Assembly: GCA_947487765.1 (NCBI GenBank)
Contig: CANKXO010000001.1
Span: forward strand, 124,001 to 188,000
Origin: an uncultured Pseudomonadales bacterium
Lineage (GTDB): Bacteria > Pseudomonadota > Gammaproteobacteria > Pseudomonadales > Cellvibrionaceae
Direction: 5' to 3'
DNA: 64,000 bases
The translations under genes were made by a program, and so were the position numbers. Of the stretch, positions 18,910 to 28,421 are shown one piece after another (position 1 is the first letter of the stretch; every line of letters starts with the position of its first letter). The notes beneath the pieces were generated by a model. It saw nothing but the letters and a program-made list of their open reading frames with translations. It was not told the DNA's origin and did not search any database.

Positions 18910-19941
18910 ATGATTTTTAAGTTCGCAAAAATAGTATTTAGTTTATGTGTGGGAATTGCTCTTACTAGCCAAGTGCTAGCTGCCGATTATCCAAAGATGT
19001 CATTGCGTCTCGCACATGCTTTCCCTGCTAATTGGGCTCAGACCAAAGTAGATCAGTGGTGGGCAGATGAGATTGAAAAACGCAGTGGCGGCAAAATCAA
19101 AGTTCGTATTTTCTGGGCAGGTTCTGGCGGTAAGCCAACCGAGATTGTTGATCTAGTCAGTAGTGGAGCAGTGGATTTCGGAGCGACCCCTCCGGCTTAT
19201 ACACCAAGTAAACTGCCTTTATTTGGGTCGACCAATTCGTTGCCTCTGGTTTTTACTTCTAATGCCAATGCGGTAGAAGTAACTAAGGGCTTGGTAGAAA
19301 ATGTTCCCGCAGTACAAGATGAGTTGAAGCGAAATAATGTCTGGCCGCTTATGTACCATACTCTTAATCCTTATCACCCACTTTGCAGTAAGCCTATCGC
19401 CAATATTGAGGATTTTAAAAATATGCGTATTCGGGGATTTGGTCCTTTCCAACCGAAACTCTGGGCTTCTCTTGGTGCCGTCGGGGTGACGGTATTGCCA
19501 GCGGAAATCTATCAAGCACTGGAAAAGGGGCGTTTGGACTGTGGCTTTTATTCTACCAACCTTTATAGCGCAACAAAACTCTATGAAGCTGCCACGTATC
19601 TCTCTATGGCGAGTTTTGGGCCACAGGCTGCTTGGCCAATTTACGTCAACCACAAAAAATGGCATGACGGTGCATATCCTGAAGCGGTTAAAAAGTTGAT
19701 TATGGATGTTAGCAACGAAGCCACTCAGCGTAGTCTGGATGCTATGGTTGAAGCCAACAAGAATAGCCTTAAAACTATGGTTGAAGGTGGTGTCACGGTA
19801 GTTGAGTTTGACGAAATGGACAAACTTAAGGCTATCACACCGGACTTCTTAAAAATGTGGGTTGAACACCAGTCCGGTAAAAATTTGGGCTCAGAAGCTC
19901 GCGAGGTCGCGAAGTACTGGCGAGAACACCTAAAGGATTAG
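18910..19941 (+). CDS. TRAP transporter substrate-binding protein, DctP family
   Basis: A 343-residue periplasmic binding protein with a signal peptide (cleavage after VLA, about residue 24). It has DctP-family features: LRLAHAFPANWAQTK at the mature start, DLVSSGAVDFGA, and the segment MRIRGFG, whose second Arg aligns with the carboxylate-binding Arg. It delivers an organic acid to the membrane subunits encoded just downstream. The real ligand is not readable from sequence. It is first of a three-gene operon. Confidence 0.93.
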   Translation: MIFKFAKIVFSLCVGIALTSQVLAADYPKMSLRLAHAFPANWAQTKVDQWWADEIEKRSGGKIKVRIFWAGSGGKPTEIVDLVSSGAVDFGATPPAYTPSKLPLFGSTNSLPLVFTSNANAVEVTKGLVENVPAVQDELKRNNVWPLMYHTLNPYHPLCSKPIANIEDFKNMRIRGFGPFQPKLWASLGAVGVTVLPAEIYQALEKGRLDCGFYSTNLYSATKLYEAATYLSMASFGPQAAWPIYVNHKKWHDGAYPEAVKKLIMDVSNEATQRSLDAMVEANKNSLKTMVEGGVTVVEFDEMDKLKAITPDFLKMWVEHQSGKNLGSEAREVAKYWREHLKD

Positions 19942-20024
19942 TGGGTTACGTATATCTTCTGCGGGCAGTCGTGGTAGGTCTTGCCACGATTGTCCATTTG
20001 CATGAATTCTAAGTACTAAAAACC

Positions 20025-20639
20025 GTGAGTGAAGACAGCTTCATGCCTTCTACAGGACAGAAAACGGACTCAACGATTAATAGCTCTTTATCTTTTTTCC
20101 GAAGGATTGATACGGCAATTATTGTGCTTCAGCGTTGGTCGATGGTTGTTTCGGCCAGCCTTCTGGCAATCATGGCCTTTTTAGGGGCTGTTGATGTTCT
20201 TTCCTTCAGCCTCTTTGGCTTTCCTATTCCGATCATGACCGATTTGATCTCAGCCTTATTGCCAGGCGTTGTTTTTCTGGCTATGGCTCATGCGCAGTAT
20301 AAGAAAGAGCATATTCAGGTTGATCTATTAACAAAATTTCTCCCGTCTCGTCTTGTTACCCTGACCATATTGTTGGCATTAGTTTTTTCCTGCTTGCTTT
20401 TTGCTGGACTAACATTTGGTGCCTGGCAGCTGGCTATTAAAAGTTACTTAATCGATGAACGTGCAGTGGCCGTGTATGACTTCCAGATATGGCCGTCGAA
20501 AATCTGCTTTGCCATCGGTGCAAGTCTGGCTTTACTGGAGTCCTGTCGGCAATTAGTTCATGTTCTGTTTGTTGACTTTCAGGGCTCAAGCAAGGTTTCG
20601 ATATTGATTTCTCATGATGATAAGAGGCCTTCTTTATGA
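20025..20639 (+). CDS. TRAP transporter small permease, DctQ family
   Basis: A 204-residue membrane protein with four likely helices and the DctQ-typical segment HAQYKKEHIQVDLL. It starts at GTG 20025 or at the ATG 18 bp later. Its stop overlaps the large permease start (ATGA). It forms the stator for the elevator-type large permease. Confidence 0.9.
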   Translation: MSEDSFMPSTGQKTDSTINSSLSFFRRIDTAIIVLQRWSMVVSASLLAIMAFLGAVDVLSFSLFGFPIPIMTDLISALLPGVVFLAMAHAQYKKEHIQVDLLTKFLPSRLVTLTILLALVFSCLLFAGLTFGAWQLAIKSYLIDERAVAVYDFQIWPSKICFAIGASLALLESCRQLVHVLFVDFQGSSKVSILISHDDKRPSL

Positions 20640-21940
20640 GCCCTCTGGCACTGGGTCTCTGCGCAATTGTGACCATGTTGGCTCTTATTCTTATCCGTAT
20701 TCCCGTTGCCTTTGTTATTGCATTGGTAGGTTTGATAGGGCTTTATACGATTGGTGGAGAAGTGTTAGTCGTCTCCACCCTTGAGGGCTTACCTTATACT
20801 TTTTCTAGTCAATACAGTTTTGTGGTGATACCCATGTTTATCCTTATGGGTAGTTTTGCCGAAATTTCCGGTATTACGCGAGAGCTCTATACTTTTTTCT
20901 ACCATTTGCTGGGGCGTGTACGTGGTGGACTATTGATGGTTACTACGCTGTCTTCTGCTGGCTTTGCTGCTATTTCTGGTTCCACTATGGTGAATGCTGT
21001 CGTTTTTACTCGGCTGGCATTACCGCAGATGATTCGCTTTGGTTACGACCGTGGTATCTCTGCTGGTTGTATCGCAGCTGCTGGTACCTTTGCTGCTTTG
21101 ATTCCTCCTTCGATAATGATGGTGATCTATGCACTTATTACAGGGGAATCTATTGGTAAGCTCCTGATCGCAGGAATTATACCGGGGCTTTTTACTGCCG
21201 CCGCCTATTTAGTGGCCATTGCAGTTTTTGTGCGCATTAAACCCAATTGGGCACCGATACCTTCGGAGAGCTTCTCGATACGCGAGAAGCTAGAGAGCTT
21301 TCGCAAGATTTGGCCATTTGGATTGCTGTCAGCCCTTATTATTGGCGGAATCTATTCAGGTATGATGTTTCCGTCTTCTGCGGGTGCAGTGGGGGCAGCC
21401 GGAGCCTTTATTATTTTAGTCATGCGTCGCCGGGCCAAGTGGGGAGAAGTGAGTAACGCCCTGACTTCCGCTGCAACCACCACCGCGGTGCTTTTTCTCA
21501 TTATCGTTTCTGGCTTAATTTTATCGCGTTTTTTTGTCTACTCTGGTTTTATCGACGAAATTGTTTCAGCCATAGATTCTTTCTCTATCAATCCTTATCT
21601 GGTTTTTGCTGCAATCATTGTTATGTATGTAATTTTGGGTTGCTTTATGGACACGCTCTCTATGGTTGTTGTCACCGTTCCTTTTGTTCATCCCATTGTT
21701 ATGAGCTTGGGCTTCGATCCTATTTGGTTTGGTATTATCATGATCAAAATTATTGAGATCGGTGTACTCACGCCGCCAGTGGGGCTTAACCTCTTTGCAG
21801 TTATTGGTTCCGCGAAAGGGGAGATTAATACTTCTCAAATGTTTCGAGGGATCATGCCTTTCTTATTAGTGGAGCTTCTAGTGCTATTGTTGTTGATTAT
21901 TTTTCCCGGCATTATTACTTGGTTACCCGGGGTCGAATAA
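20636..21940 (+). CDS. TRAP transporter large permease, DctM family
   Basis: A 434-residue protein with about 12 hydrophobic segments and DctM hallmarks: GSTMVNAVVFTRLALPQM, AAGTFAALIPPSIMMVIYALITGE and LTPPVGLNLFAV. It is the sodium-coupled transport subunit of the same TRAP system and overlaps the small permease by 4 bp. The full set of three subunits is present and intact. Confidence 0.95.
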   Translation: MSPLALGLCAIVTMLALILIRIPVAFVIALVGLIGLYTIGGEVLVVSTLEGLPYTFSSQYSFVVIPMFILMGSFAEISGITRELYTFFYHLLGRVRGGLLMVTTLSSAGFAAISGSTMVNAVVFTRLALPQMIRFGYDRGISAGCIAAAGTFAALIPPSIMMVIYALITGESIGKLLIAGIIPGLFTAAAYLVAIAVFVRIKPNWAPIPSESFSIREKLESFRKIWPFGLLSALIIGGIYSGMMFPSSAGAVGAAGAFIILVMRRRAKWGEVSNALTSAATTTAVLFLIIVSGLILSRFFVYSGFIDEIVSAIDSFSINPYLVFAAIIVMYVILGCFMDTLSMVVVTVPFVHPIVMSLGFDPIWFGIIMIKIIEIGVLTPPVGLNLFAVIGSAKGEINTSQMFRGIMPFLLVELLVLLLLIIFPGIITWLPGVE

Positions 21941-22057
21941 ATGCTTGATTGTTAAGGTAACATTGTTTCAATCAGTGTTAACAAGCCCTAGTACCTAGAC
22001 TTATTCTAAGGTTCCCTAGTATTCTATATAGCATTGTTCTTATTGTAAGGATTCCTA

Positions 22058-22801
22058 ATGGATACAAGAGTAAAAAAATGGTTATTAATCGCAGTGTTGC
22101 TTCCCGTGTTAGCTGCTTGTGCTTCAACACCGCCTTCAAGTGATACATCTCAGCAGCCTAACGTTGATCCTTATGAAGGTTTTAACCGGGCGATGTATGG
22201 TTTTAATAATGGTTTGGATACTTATTTAATAAAGCCTATTGCGCAAGGGTATCGATTTATTACGCCTAATTTTATGGAAACAGGGGTGAGTAACTTTTTT
22301 TCCAATTTGTTAGAAATTCGCAACCTGTTTAATTCGGGCCTTCAAGCAAAAGGTAAGAAAACTGCAGTACATACAGGGCGATTCTTGGTCAATAGTACGG
22401 TAGGTGTCTTAGGGCTTATTGATGTTGCTCAACATATGGGAATGGATAAGCTTGATGGTGAAGATTTTGGTCAGACCATGGGCGTTTGGGGTATTGGTTC
22501 GGGCCCTTATATTGTTTTGCCTTTCTTGGGACCATCGACTGTACGGGATGGTTTGGGTTTACCAGTGGATGCTTATTTAGACCCGGTTACTTATGTCGAT
22601 AAAGTTCGTGTAAGGAATTCCCTAAATGCTGGGGAGATTATCGATACTAGAGCTCGTTTACTCGATACCGAAAAGCTATTGAGTGGAGATCGTTATATAT
22701 TTATTCGGGATGCATATTTGCAGCGACGTGAATATCTGATTGAGGATGGCAAGGTGGAAGACGACTTTAGTAATAGCCTTGATGAAAGTGGGGATTTTTA
22801 G
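22058..22801 (+). CDS. mlaA: Outer-membrane lipid asymmetry lipoprotein MlaA (VacJ)
   Basis: A 247-residue lipoprotein with a lipobox (LAACAS, Cys about 21). The MlaA motifs are clear: DPYEGFNRAMYGFNNGLD, GRFLVNSTVGVLGLIDVA, EDFGQTMGVWGIGSGPYIVLPFLGPST and RDGLG. It would extract misplaced phospholipids from the outer leaflet for the MlaC/MlaFEDB path. It is followed by PilZ, rssB and rssC, the order I recall from Pseudomonas. A GATTATCG/CGATAATC terminator hairpin lies downstream. Confidence 0.95.
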   Translation: MDTRVKKWLLIAVLLPVLAACASTPPSSDTSQQPNVDPYEGFNRAMYGFNNGLDTYLIKPIAQGYRFITPNFMETGVSNFFSNLLEIRNLFNSGLQAKGKKTAVHTGRFLVNSTVGVLGLIDVAQHMGMDKLDGEDFGQTMGVWGIGSGPYIVLPFLGPSTVRDGLGLPVDAYLDPVTYVDKVRVRNSLNAGEIIDTRARLLDTEKLLSGDRYIFIRDAYLQRREYLIEDGKVEDDFSNSLDESGDF

Positions 22802-22819
22802 TTTTCGGAAAGACTTAAT

Positions 22820-22858
22820 GATTATCGCTATAGGGTCATATAACGATAATCTTGTTTT
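22820..22858 (+). terminator. Terminator-like hairpin after mlaA
   Basis: An 8-bp stem GATTATCG/CGATAATC (22820-22827 with 22844-22851) with a 16-nt loop, then a T-rich run. Confidence 0.6.
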
Positions 22859-22881
22859 ATAAGGTGTATTTTATGGGGCAT

Positions 22882-22906
22882 CCTTATTAGTAAGTTACTA
22901 ATAAGG
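22882..22906. repeat. Perfect 25-bp palindrome between mlaA and the PilZ gene
   Basis: Arms of 12 bp (CCTTATTAGTAA and its reverse complement) meet around a single central G at 22894. It lies just past the stop of the minus-strand PilZ gene. It could be a hairpin terminator without a T-run or a protein-binding site. Confidence 0.7.
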
Positions 22907-22914
22907 AGCACGGT

Positions 22915-23274
22915 TTACTCAGTTTCAGCTTCTGGTTCTTCTTTTTTATTTTCGATAACTTCTTGAATTTCTAATCCCAGCATATAGGACTGCTTTGGTC
23001 CCTGTTCTACGCGAGCTACTGCACAGCGAGCCTGAAGTATTGGGCTATGCCCATGGACTGAAGTAACGGTAACGATTAGCTCTGTATCAAGAGCTAGTTC
23101 TTGATCTAACGTTAACAACATACCTCCACCACTGAGGTCATGACATACCGCGTTACGGACGGTATTATCTTCTTCAGTCCTATCCTCTTCGACCATGGTG
23201 ACTTGTGCAGGAGCGTTAATTTTCATGCGGATAAAGTCCCGCTTTTCACTGTATTCTCTGTTGAGTTGGCTCAT
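22915..23274 (-). CDS. PilZ domain protein
   Basis: A 119-residue protein with the PilZ cyclic di-GMP-binding layout: an RDFIRMKI motif near residue 12 (the RxxxR part is altered: EKRDFIRMKI) and DLSGGGMLL (the D/NxSxxG part) near residue 47. It would be a cyclic di-GMP receptor. It is convergent with mlaA and divergent from rssB. Its C-terminal tail is acidic (KKEEPEAETE). Confidence 0.88.
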   Translation of the reverse strand: MSQLNREYSEKRDFIRMKINAPAQVTMVEEDRTEEDNTVRNAVCHDLSGGGMLLTLDQELALDTELIVTVTSVHGHSPILQARCAVARVEQGPKQSYMLGLEIQEVIENKKEEPEAETE

Positions 23275-23518
23275 AGGGTTTCACCTTTATTCATTATCGG
23301 TATCGCTATGTCATAGTTAAGCATAGTCAAAAAAGTGACTATTGGTAGATTTATTAACTAAAATAAACAAGTTTGATGCCAAGCTGACTATTTATCTGTT
23401 AAAAAATTACTGCACCTTCAGTAAACTATCCCGAGTGCTTGCCTGAGCCTATAGAAGAGAGTAATGTGGCAACCTATTGATTTGCCTCTTCAATTTCAAA
23501 GGACATCCTTTAGATTCA

Positions 23519-24715
23519 ATGCAAAATTCAGATTATAAACTTCTGGTGATTGACGATGATATCGGTGTGCGCCAGAGTTTTGTAGCCTACCTCGAAGACA
23601 GTGGTTTTGCTGTATATGATGCTCCTGATGCCAAATCAGGCCTCGCTTTGTTTGAGCAATTTATTCCCGACTTATTAATCACCGACTTAAAGATGCCTGG
23701 TATGGGGGGGCTTAGCCTTCTTAAGGTTCTTAATGAGCAATACCCGGATCTACCCGTTATTGTGATATCAGGAGCAGGTATCATGAGTGATGTCGTCGAT
23801 GCTCTGCGATTGGGTGCTATCGACTACTTTATTAAGCCTGTTGTTGATATGGAATTATTGGTCCATTCCGTACGGCGGAGTCTGGAGCGTCGGCATCTAT
23901 TACTCGAAAACCAGGCTTATCGTACAGAACTGGAAAAAGTGAATAAACAGCTGGTTAATCATATTGACTCCCTAGAGCAAGACCAGCGTGCCGGGCATTT
24001 TGTACAGCAAAGTATGCTGCCAATTACCCCCTTTATTGCGCGTGATTACAGTTGTGCGTATAAATTGATGCCATCACTATTTCTCAGCGGTGATTGTATT
24101 GATTATGCACTACTGGAAAAGCGCTATTATGCTTTTTATATTGCTGACGTTTCCGGCCATGGCTCAGCACCAGCATTTGTGACCATATGGTTAAAGAATC
24201 TAGTGTCACAGCTTGTGCGTATGAGGAAACTACTATCAGATTTTGATGCCATGAATGAAACTCTGCATGAGCTGGTAACAGTGGTAAATGATGAGTTGAT
24301 GGATATTCACCTGAATAACCATATGACGATGATTGTCGGCATTATTGATACTGTAACCCATGAGCTGTTTTATATCATTGCAGGCCATTTGCCACTACCA
24401 ATACTTGTGACACCACAAAAAGCTGTCTATCTTGAAGGGGCAGGTAAGCCGGTTGGCTTGTTTGATGACAATCAATGGCAGGTTTATCATTGTCGCTTAC
24501 CGGAAATGTTTTCTTTGGTGACCTTTTCTGACGGTATTTTGGAAATTATATCGGGAAAAGATCTACTGGAAAAAGAACAAACCCTGTTACAATTGGTATC
24601 TGAGACAGATGGCAGCCTGGAAGCAATTGATGCCCACTTAGGTTTAGGACGAATCAAAGAAGCACCCGACGATATTGCAATACTGTCGATTTCTCGAGGT
24701 CTAACTCATGGCTAG
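23519..24715 (+). CDS. rssB: Response regulator with PP2C-type phosphatase domain (RssB-like)
   Basis: A 398-residue protein from the chosen ATG (an in-frame TTG lies 42 bp upstream). The receiver domain has IDDD, the phospho-acceptor Asp in LLITDLKMPG and Lys in YFIKPV. A coiled linker follows, then a PP2C/SpoIIE domain with SGDCIDY, IADVSGHG, TFSDGIL and PDDIAILSI. All metal-binding aspartates appear present. Followed by the STAS gene, as for rssB-rssC in Pseudomonas. It probably controls dephosphorylation of that STAS protein and, by analogy, general stress regulation. Confidence 0.85.
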   Translation: MQNSDYKLLVIDDDIGVRQSFVAYLEDSGFAVYDAPDAKSGLALFEQFIPDLLITDLKMPGMGGLSLLKVLNEQYPDLPVIVISGAGIMSDVVDALRLGAIDYFIKPVVDMELLVHSVRRSLERRHLLLENQAYRTELEKVNKQLVNHIDSLEQDQRAGHFVQQSMLPITPFIARDYSCAYKLMPSLFLSGDCIDYALLEKRYYAFYIADVSGHGSAPAFVTIWLKNLVSQLVRMRKLLSDFDAMNETLHELVTVVNDELMDIHLNNHMTMIVGIIDTVTHELFYIIAGHLPLPILVTPQKAVYLEGAGKPVGLFDDNQWQVYHCRLPEMFSLVTFSDGILEIISGKDLLEKEQTLLQLVSETDGSLEAIDAHLGLGRIKEAPDDIAILSISRGLTHG

Positions 24716-24835
24716 ATCATAATAGTGAGCTAAAATGAAGTTAGGAACTGAAGTTTAAGTCGCCATAAAATGAGACTTGAATCGGTTTCTAAAGTTGGGT
24801 AGTTAACGTTAGCGGTATAGTAGAGGTTGTTTGAA

Positions 24836-25339
24836 TTGAAATCAGATGTATCATCCGGTGAAATTCTAGTCGCCGATCACGATGGAGTGTATGTGATCAA
24901 AATGTCAGGAGATGTGCGCCTGACACTGTGTATCCCTTTCGATGAATGTATTGAAGGTCTCATCGCTCGTAAAGACTTCTCCACAGTTTTATTTGACCTC
25001 AACGAAGCCTTTGGTTTGGATAGCACCACTCTTGGTCTCATCGCAAAACTCGCCGTTAAAAGCAAATCCCAAAGCCAGAAAAGCCCTATTATTATTTGTA
25101 ATCAACCTGCGATTATTCGTTTGTTAACAACGATGGGTTTAGATGATGTCTGTGAAGTGATTGATGAGCCCCCACAGAATTATTGTGAACAGACGGACTT
25201 TGTCAGTTTAAAGCCTGAGGGCAATGATGAAGACCTTGTGAAAGCAAAAGTACTCGAATCTCATTGTGTATTGATGAGTCTCAATAAAACCAATCAGGAA
25301 ACCTTTAAAGATCTTGTCCAAATGCTAAAATGTGGCTAG
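24836..25339 (+). CDS. rssC: STAS-domain anti-sigma factor antagonist (RssC-like)
   Basis: About 167 residues. The domain runs ...VIKMSGDVRLTLC..., then FDLNEAFGLDSTTLGLIAKLA, where the Ser/Thr pair after FGLD is the likely phosphorylation site. A C-terminal extension of about 60 residues follows. The TTG at 24836 is preferred because GAGG at 24823-24826 gives normal spacing; an upstream TTG at 24827 sits too close to it. It lies 120 bp after rssB and likely works in a partner-switch with it. Confidence 0.82.
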   Translation: MKSDVSSGEILVADHDGVYVIKMSGDVRLTLCIPFDECIEGLIARKDFSTVLFDLNEAFGLDSTTLGLIAKLAVKSKSQSQKSPIIICNQPAIIRLLTTMGLDDVCEVIDEPPQNYCEQTDFVSLKPEGNDEDLVKAKVLESHCVLMSLNKTNQETFKDLVQMLKCG

Positions 25340-25342
25340 GTT

Positions 25343-25370
25343 AAAAAGTGTAGCTAGAATATTACTTTTT
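25343..25370. terminator. Possible bidirectional terminator between rssC and the TerB gene
   Basis: Stem AAAAAGT/ACTTTTT (25343-25349 with 25364-25370), loop 14 nt. It overlaps the stop codon of the TerB-like gene. Confidence 0.4.
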
Positions 25371-25826
25371 ATTCTCCACTTCATCTCTTACTTGAATTTT
25401 TACCTGAATAAAATCTCGATGGCTGACATGAATTAAGTCAGTGATTCGACGAATAATATGCTCTTCATATTTATCCAGTTCCCCATCAGCATAGGCAACT
25501 TTCCATAAGCCAGAGACTAATGATATTTTTTGTTGGTAATCGCAATGGCGATTAATTAACTGCGTAAAATCATAGAGCGAGGAAGAATTGGCAGAAGCGT
25601 CTTTTGCTTCTTGTATTAAACTTGTAGCTTCAACATCAGTTAGCCCACATTCTGCCATTAATAATTTCTGCAGCTGTTGTTGCTCTCTCTGATCAAAGTC
25701 CTGATCGATAACAGCAACTTCAACCAGTAAAGCCGCTGTTGCTAAATTTAACTCTTTATTTGAAAGTTCTACTTGGTTATCTGTATTTGAAACGTTCTCA
25801 AATATTTTTTCAAAAAGTTTTATCAT
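25362..25826 (-). CDS. TerB family protein
   Basis: A 154-residue helical protein with the TerB fold signature: [26 protein letters not shown] in the first half and [21 protein letters not shown] in the second, each with the acidic metal-binding DxxxxxxE pattern. The name comes from tellurite resistance, but most single-domain members have unknown roles. It overlaps tal by 4 bp, which suggests co-translation. Confidence 0.88.
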   Translation of the reverse strand: MIKLFEKIFENVSNTDNQVELSNKELNLATAALLVEVAVIDQDFDQREQQQLQKLLMAECGLTDVEATSLIQEAKDASANSSSLYDFTQLINRHCDYQQKISLVSGLWKVAYADGELDKYEEHIIRRITDLIHVSHRDFIQVKIQVRDEVENKK

Positions 25827-26785
25827 AGTGCTATTTTTTCGCGGATAAGAGCTTCAAGTTTTACTTGGTCTTTTACAAAATTGCGAATGCCTTCTGCTAG
25901 CTTTTCGGTAGCCATGGCATCATCATTAAGCTGATAACGGAACTGGTTTTCGTCTAATACCATTTTTTCTATGGTGGTGTTAGAATTTTCTGGCGATAGT
26001 TTTCGAGTAATCGTCTCGCTACTTTGATTTAAATCAGATAATAAATCTGGACTTATAGTGAGTCGGTCACATCCTGCAAGCTCGATAATTTCACCGCTAT
26101 TACGAAAACTTGCGCCCATGACGATAGTGTCAATTTGGTGCTGTTTGTAGTATTGATAAATTTCAGTAACTGATAAAACCCCCGGGTCTTCTTGTGGTTC
26201 GTAACTGGTTTGTCCGGTATGTTTCTTATACCAATCTAAAATGCGACCTACAAAGGGGGAAATTAAAAATACACCAGCATCTGCACAAGCAGCGGCTTGA
26301 GTCAGGCTGAATAGTAAAGTTAAGTTACAATGAATGCCTTCCTTTTCTAATATTTCTGCTGCCTTAATGCCTTCCCAGGTTGAAGCAATCTTAATGAGTA
26401 TTCGTTCGCGGCCAATTCCCTGTTCTTGATACAGAGAGATTAAATGGCGTGCTTTCTCAACCGTCGCTTCAGTATTAAATGATAAGCGTGCATCCACTTC
26501 AGTTGATACTCGGCCAGGAATGATATTCAGGATTTCCGAACCGATCATCACAGCGAATTTATCCATCGCCAAAGAAATTTGTGCATCAGCATCGGCAGAT
26601 TGCTGTGTTGCCCATATGACTGATTTTTTAAAAATGACGTCATAGAGTGGAAGTTGAGCGGCTTTGTAAAGTAAAGAAGGGTTCGTGGTTGCATCTAATG
26701 GGTGATAGAGCTTTATTGCCTCAATATCACCGGTATCGGCAACAATATCGGTCATTCCTTTTAATTGTTCTAATGCTGAAGTCAT
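25823..26785 (-). CDS. tal: Transaldolase
   Basis: A 320-residue class TalB-type transaldolase of the pentose phosphate pathway. The Schiff-base Lys lies in [12 protein letters not shown], about residue 135. The family start ([18 protein letters not shown]) and DATTNPSLL are conserved. Lies between the TerB-like gene and dusA, as in Pseudomonas tal neighbourhoods. Confidence 0.96.
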   Translation of the reverse strand: MTSALEQLKGMTDIVADTGDIEAIKLYHPLDATTNPSLLYKAAQLPLYDVIFKKSVIWATQQSADADAQISLAMDKFAVMIGSEILNIIPGRVSTEVDARLSFNTEATVEKARHLISLYQEQGIGRERILIKIASTWEGIKAAEILEKEGIHCNLTLLFSLTQAAACADAGVFLISPFVGRILDWYKKHTGQTSYEPQEDPGVLSVTEIYQYYKQHQIDTIVMGASFRNSGEIIELAGCDRLTISPDLLSDLNQSSETITRKLSPENSNTTIEKMVLDENQFRYQLNDDAMATEKLAEGIRNFVKDQVKLEALIREKIAL

Positions 26786-26829
26786 AAGTGTATAAGCCGT
26801 TCTGAATTAAAATATTTGTGATTGTAATA

Positions 26830-27810
26830 TTAATGGATTTTGTCTAATGCCGTATAAAGTATATCGGTATTGGCATTTTCTTTATACGCATTCTCGCTGA
26901 TATAGCGACGAAAAGCGCGTGCACCTTTCTCACCTTGAAACAGCCCAAGACTATGTTTACTCATATGGTGCAGGCGAGTGGCATTCTTTTTCCCGCTGGA
27001 TAATACCCTTTCACAATAACTAATGTAAGCAAGCATAATATCCTTACGAGAGAGCGGAGGCTTATCTGCACTAAATATTTGCCGGTCGACATTGGCCAGT
27101 AAGTAAGGGTTACTATAAGCTTCTCGGCCAATCATCACACCATCAACGTGTTGCAATTGTGTGTCGCATTCCTCCAATGATTTAATGCCTCCATTAATAA
27201 CAATGTTCAGGTGAGGCATGACTTGTTTGAGGCGATAAACATTCTCGTATACAAGTGGTGGAATTTCTCTATTCTGCTTTGGACTTAATCCTTGTAACCA
27301 AGCCTTGCGTGCGTGGACTATAAACGTTGTACAACCGGTATCAGCGATTTCACCGACAAAATCGACCAAGCCTTGATAATCATCCATATCATCAATACCG
27401 ATACGATGCTTAATCGTAACAGGGATACTTACAGCATCCTGCATGGCTTTAATACAATCAGCCACAAGGGTAGGGTGAGCCATCAGGCAGGCACCAATCA
27501 TTCCATTTTGTACTCGGTCACTAGGACAGCCACAATTTAAATTGACCTCATCGTAGCCCCATTGTTCAGCCAGGCGTGCACATTCAGCCAGCTCTTTGGG
27601 GTTGCTGCCGCCTAGCTGCAAAGCAACTGGGTGCTCGCTGTCGTTGTAAGCTAGAAAACGGTCTTTATCCCCTTGCAGCAAGGCGCCTGTGGTGACCATT
27701 TCAGTGTATAACAGAGAATACTGTGAGATAAGGCGCCATAGGTAACGACAGTGGCGGTCGCTCCAATCCATCATGGGGGCGACGCAAAAACGGTGGGAAT
27801 TAAACTTCAT
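26830..27810 (-). CDS. dusA: tRNA-dihydrouridine(20/20a) synthase DusA
   Basis: About 326 residues from the ATG at 27810 (an in-frame TTG lies 9 bp upstream). The family start HRFCVAPMMDWSDRHCRYLWRL, the catalytic Cys in NLNCGCPSDRVQNGMIGACLM, and the GGIKSLEE FMN-phosphate region are seen. It reduces uridine in the tRNA D-loop. The C-terminal SKHSLGLFQGEKGARAFRR is typical of DusA. Confidence 0.95.
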   Translation of the reverse strand: MKFNSHRFCVAPMMDWSDRHCRYLWRLISQYSLLYTEMVTTGALLQGDKDRFLAYNDSEHPVALQLGGSNPKELAECARLAEQWGYDEVNLNCGCPSDRVQNGMIGACLMAHPTLVADCIKAMQDAVSIPVTIKHRIGIDDMDDYQGLVDFVGEIADTGCTTFIVHARKAWLQGLSPKQNREIPPLVYENVYRLKQVMPHLNIVINGGIKSLEECDTQLQHVDGVMIGREAYSNPYLLANVDRQIFSADKPPLSRKDIMLAYISYCERVLSSGKKNATRLHHMSKHSLGLFQGEKGARAFRRYISENAYKENANTDILYTALDKIH

Positions 27811-28115
27811 AAAAAACAATTACTTAAGGCAGTGTGAGGCCTTTAATGGTCACTCCTGTATATTATGGTAGTGACTGATTGTAGCGATAATTAAAACTCT
27901 ATAGTAAACAAAGGCTTAAGTTTATATTCTACACTAATTAAACATGTTAATGAGACTAATATGGAGAAAGGCTTAGAGAATAATTACTGAGGTAATCTGT
28001 TTGATGGCTTGTTAGTTTAGGTCGTGAAGTTAAGCAATTTATCCCCAATGCTTTAAAGAGCTCATATATCTAATCCTAAGTTGATTAAGGCCTTTTTGTT
28101 TGGGCAAGAAAGCTA
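27811..28115. other. Intergenic stretch upstream of dusA
   Basis: No gene was recognised. It carries the dusA promoter side and the downstream flank of the three-gene minus-strand unit. Confidence 0.4.
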
Positions 28116-28421
28116 TTAATGGCTCTGAGATTCTTTGATCAATTCATCTATCTTTTTATCAAATTCAGCATCGCTAAGTAAATCAACTCTATTGGGATAT
28201 TGGTTTTCATGAAGCCAGTCAATAACGCCTTGAGGCATAATATCGTACGTGCTCATCAGTAAAGACAAAGTAACATCTTGATTTATTATATAGTTATCAT
28301 GCTTTGCAATAACTTTCCTTAAGGACTCTGAAGGAGTTGCTCCACTGTCGGATAGCATCTTAAAATCTTTGCATATGCTCTCCCACTCAGAGTCATATGC
28401 TAAATGTATGTTGTCATTCAT
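28116..28421 (-). CDS. Unknown small acidic protein, third gene of a minus-strand unit
   Basis: A 101-residue predicted cytoplasmic protein, acidic and helical (SEWESICKDFKMLSDSG, SDAEFDKKIDELIKESQ). It overlaps the preceding gene by 4 bp (ATGA), so the two are probably co-translated. I do not recognise a domain. It could be a partner of the larger protein; small acidic partners are common in immunity or antitoxin pairs, but nothing here proves that. Confidence 0.6.
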   Translation of the reverse strand: MNDNIHLAYDSEWESICKDFKMLSDSGATPSESLRKVIAKHDNYIINQDVTLSLLMSTYDIMPQGVIDWLHENQYPNRVDLLSDAEFDKKIDELIKESQSH

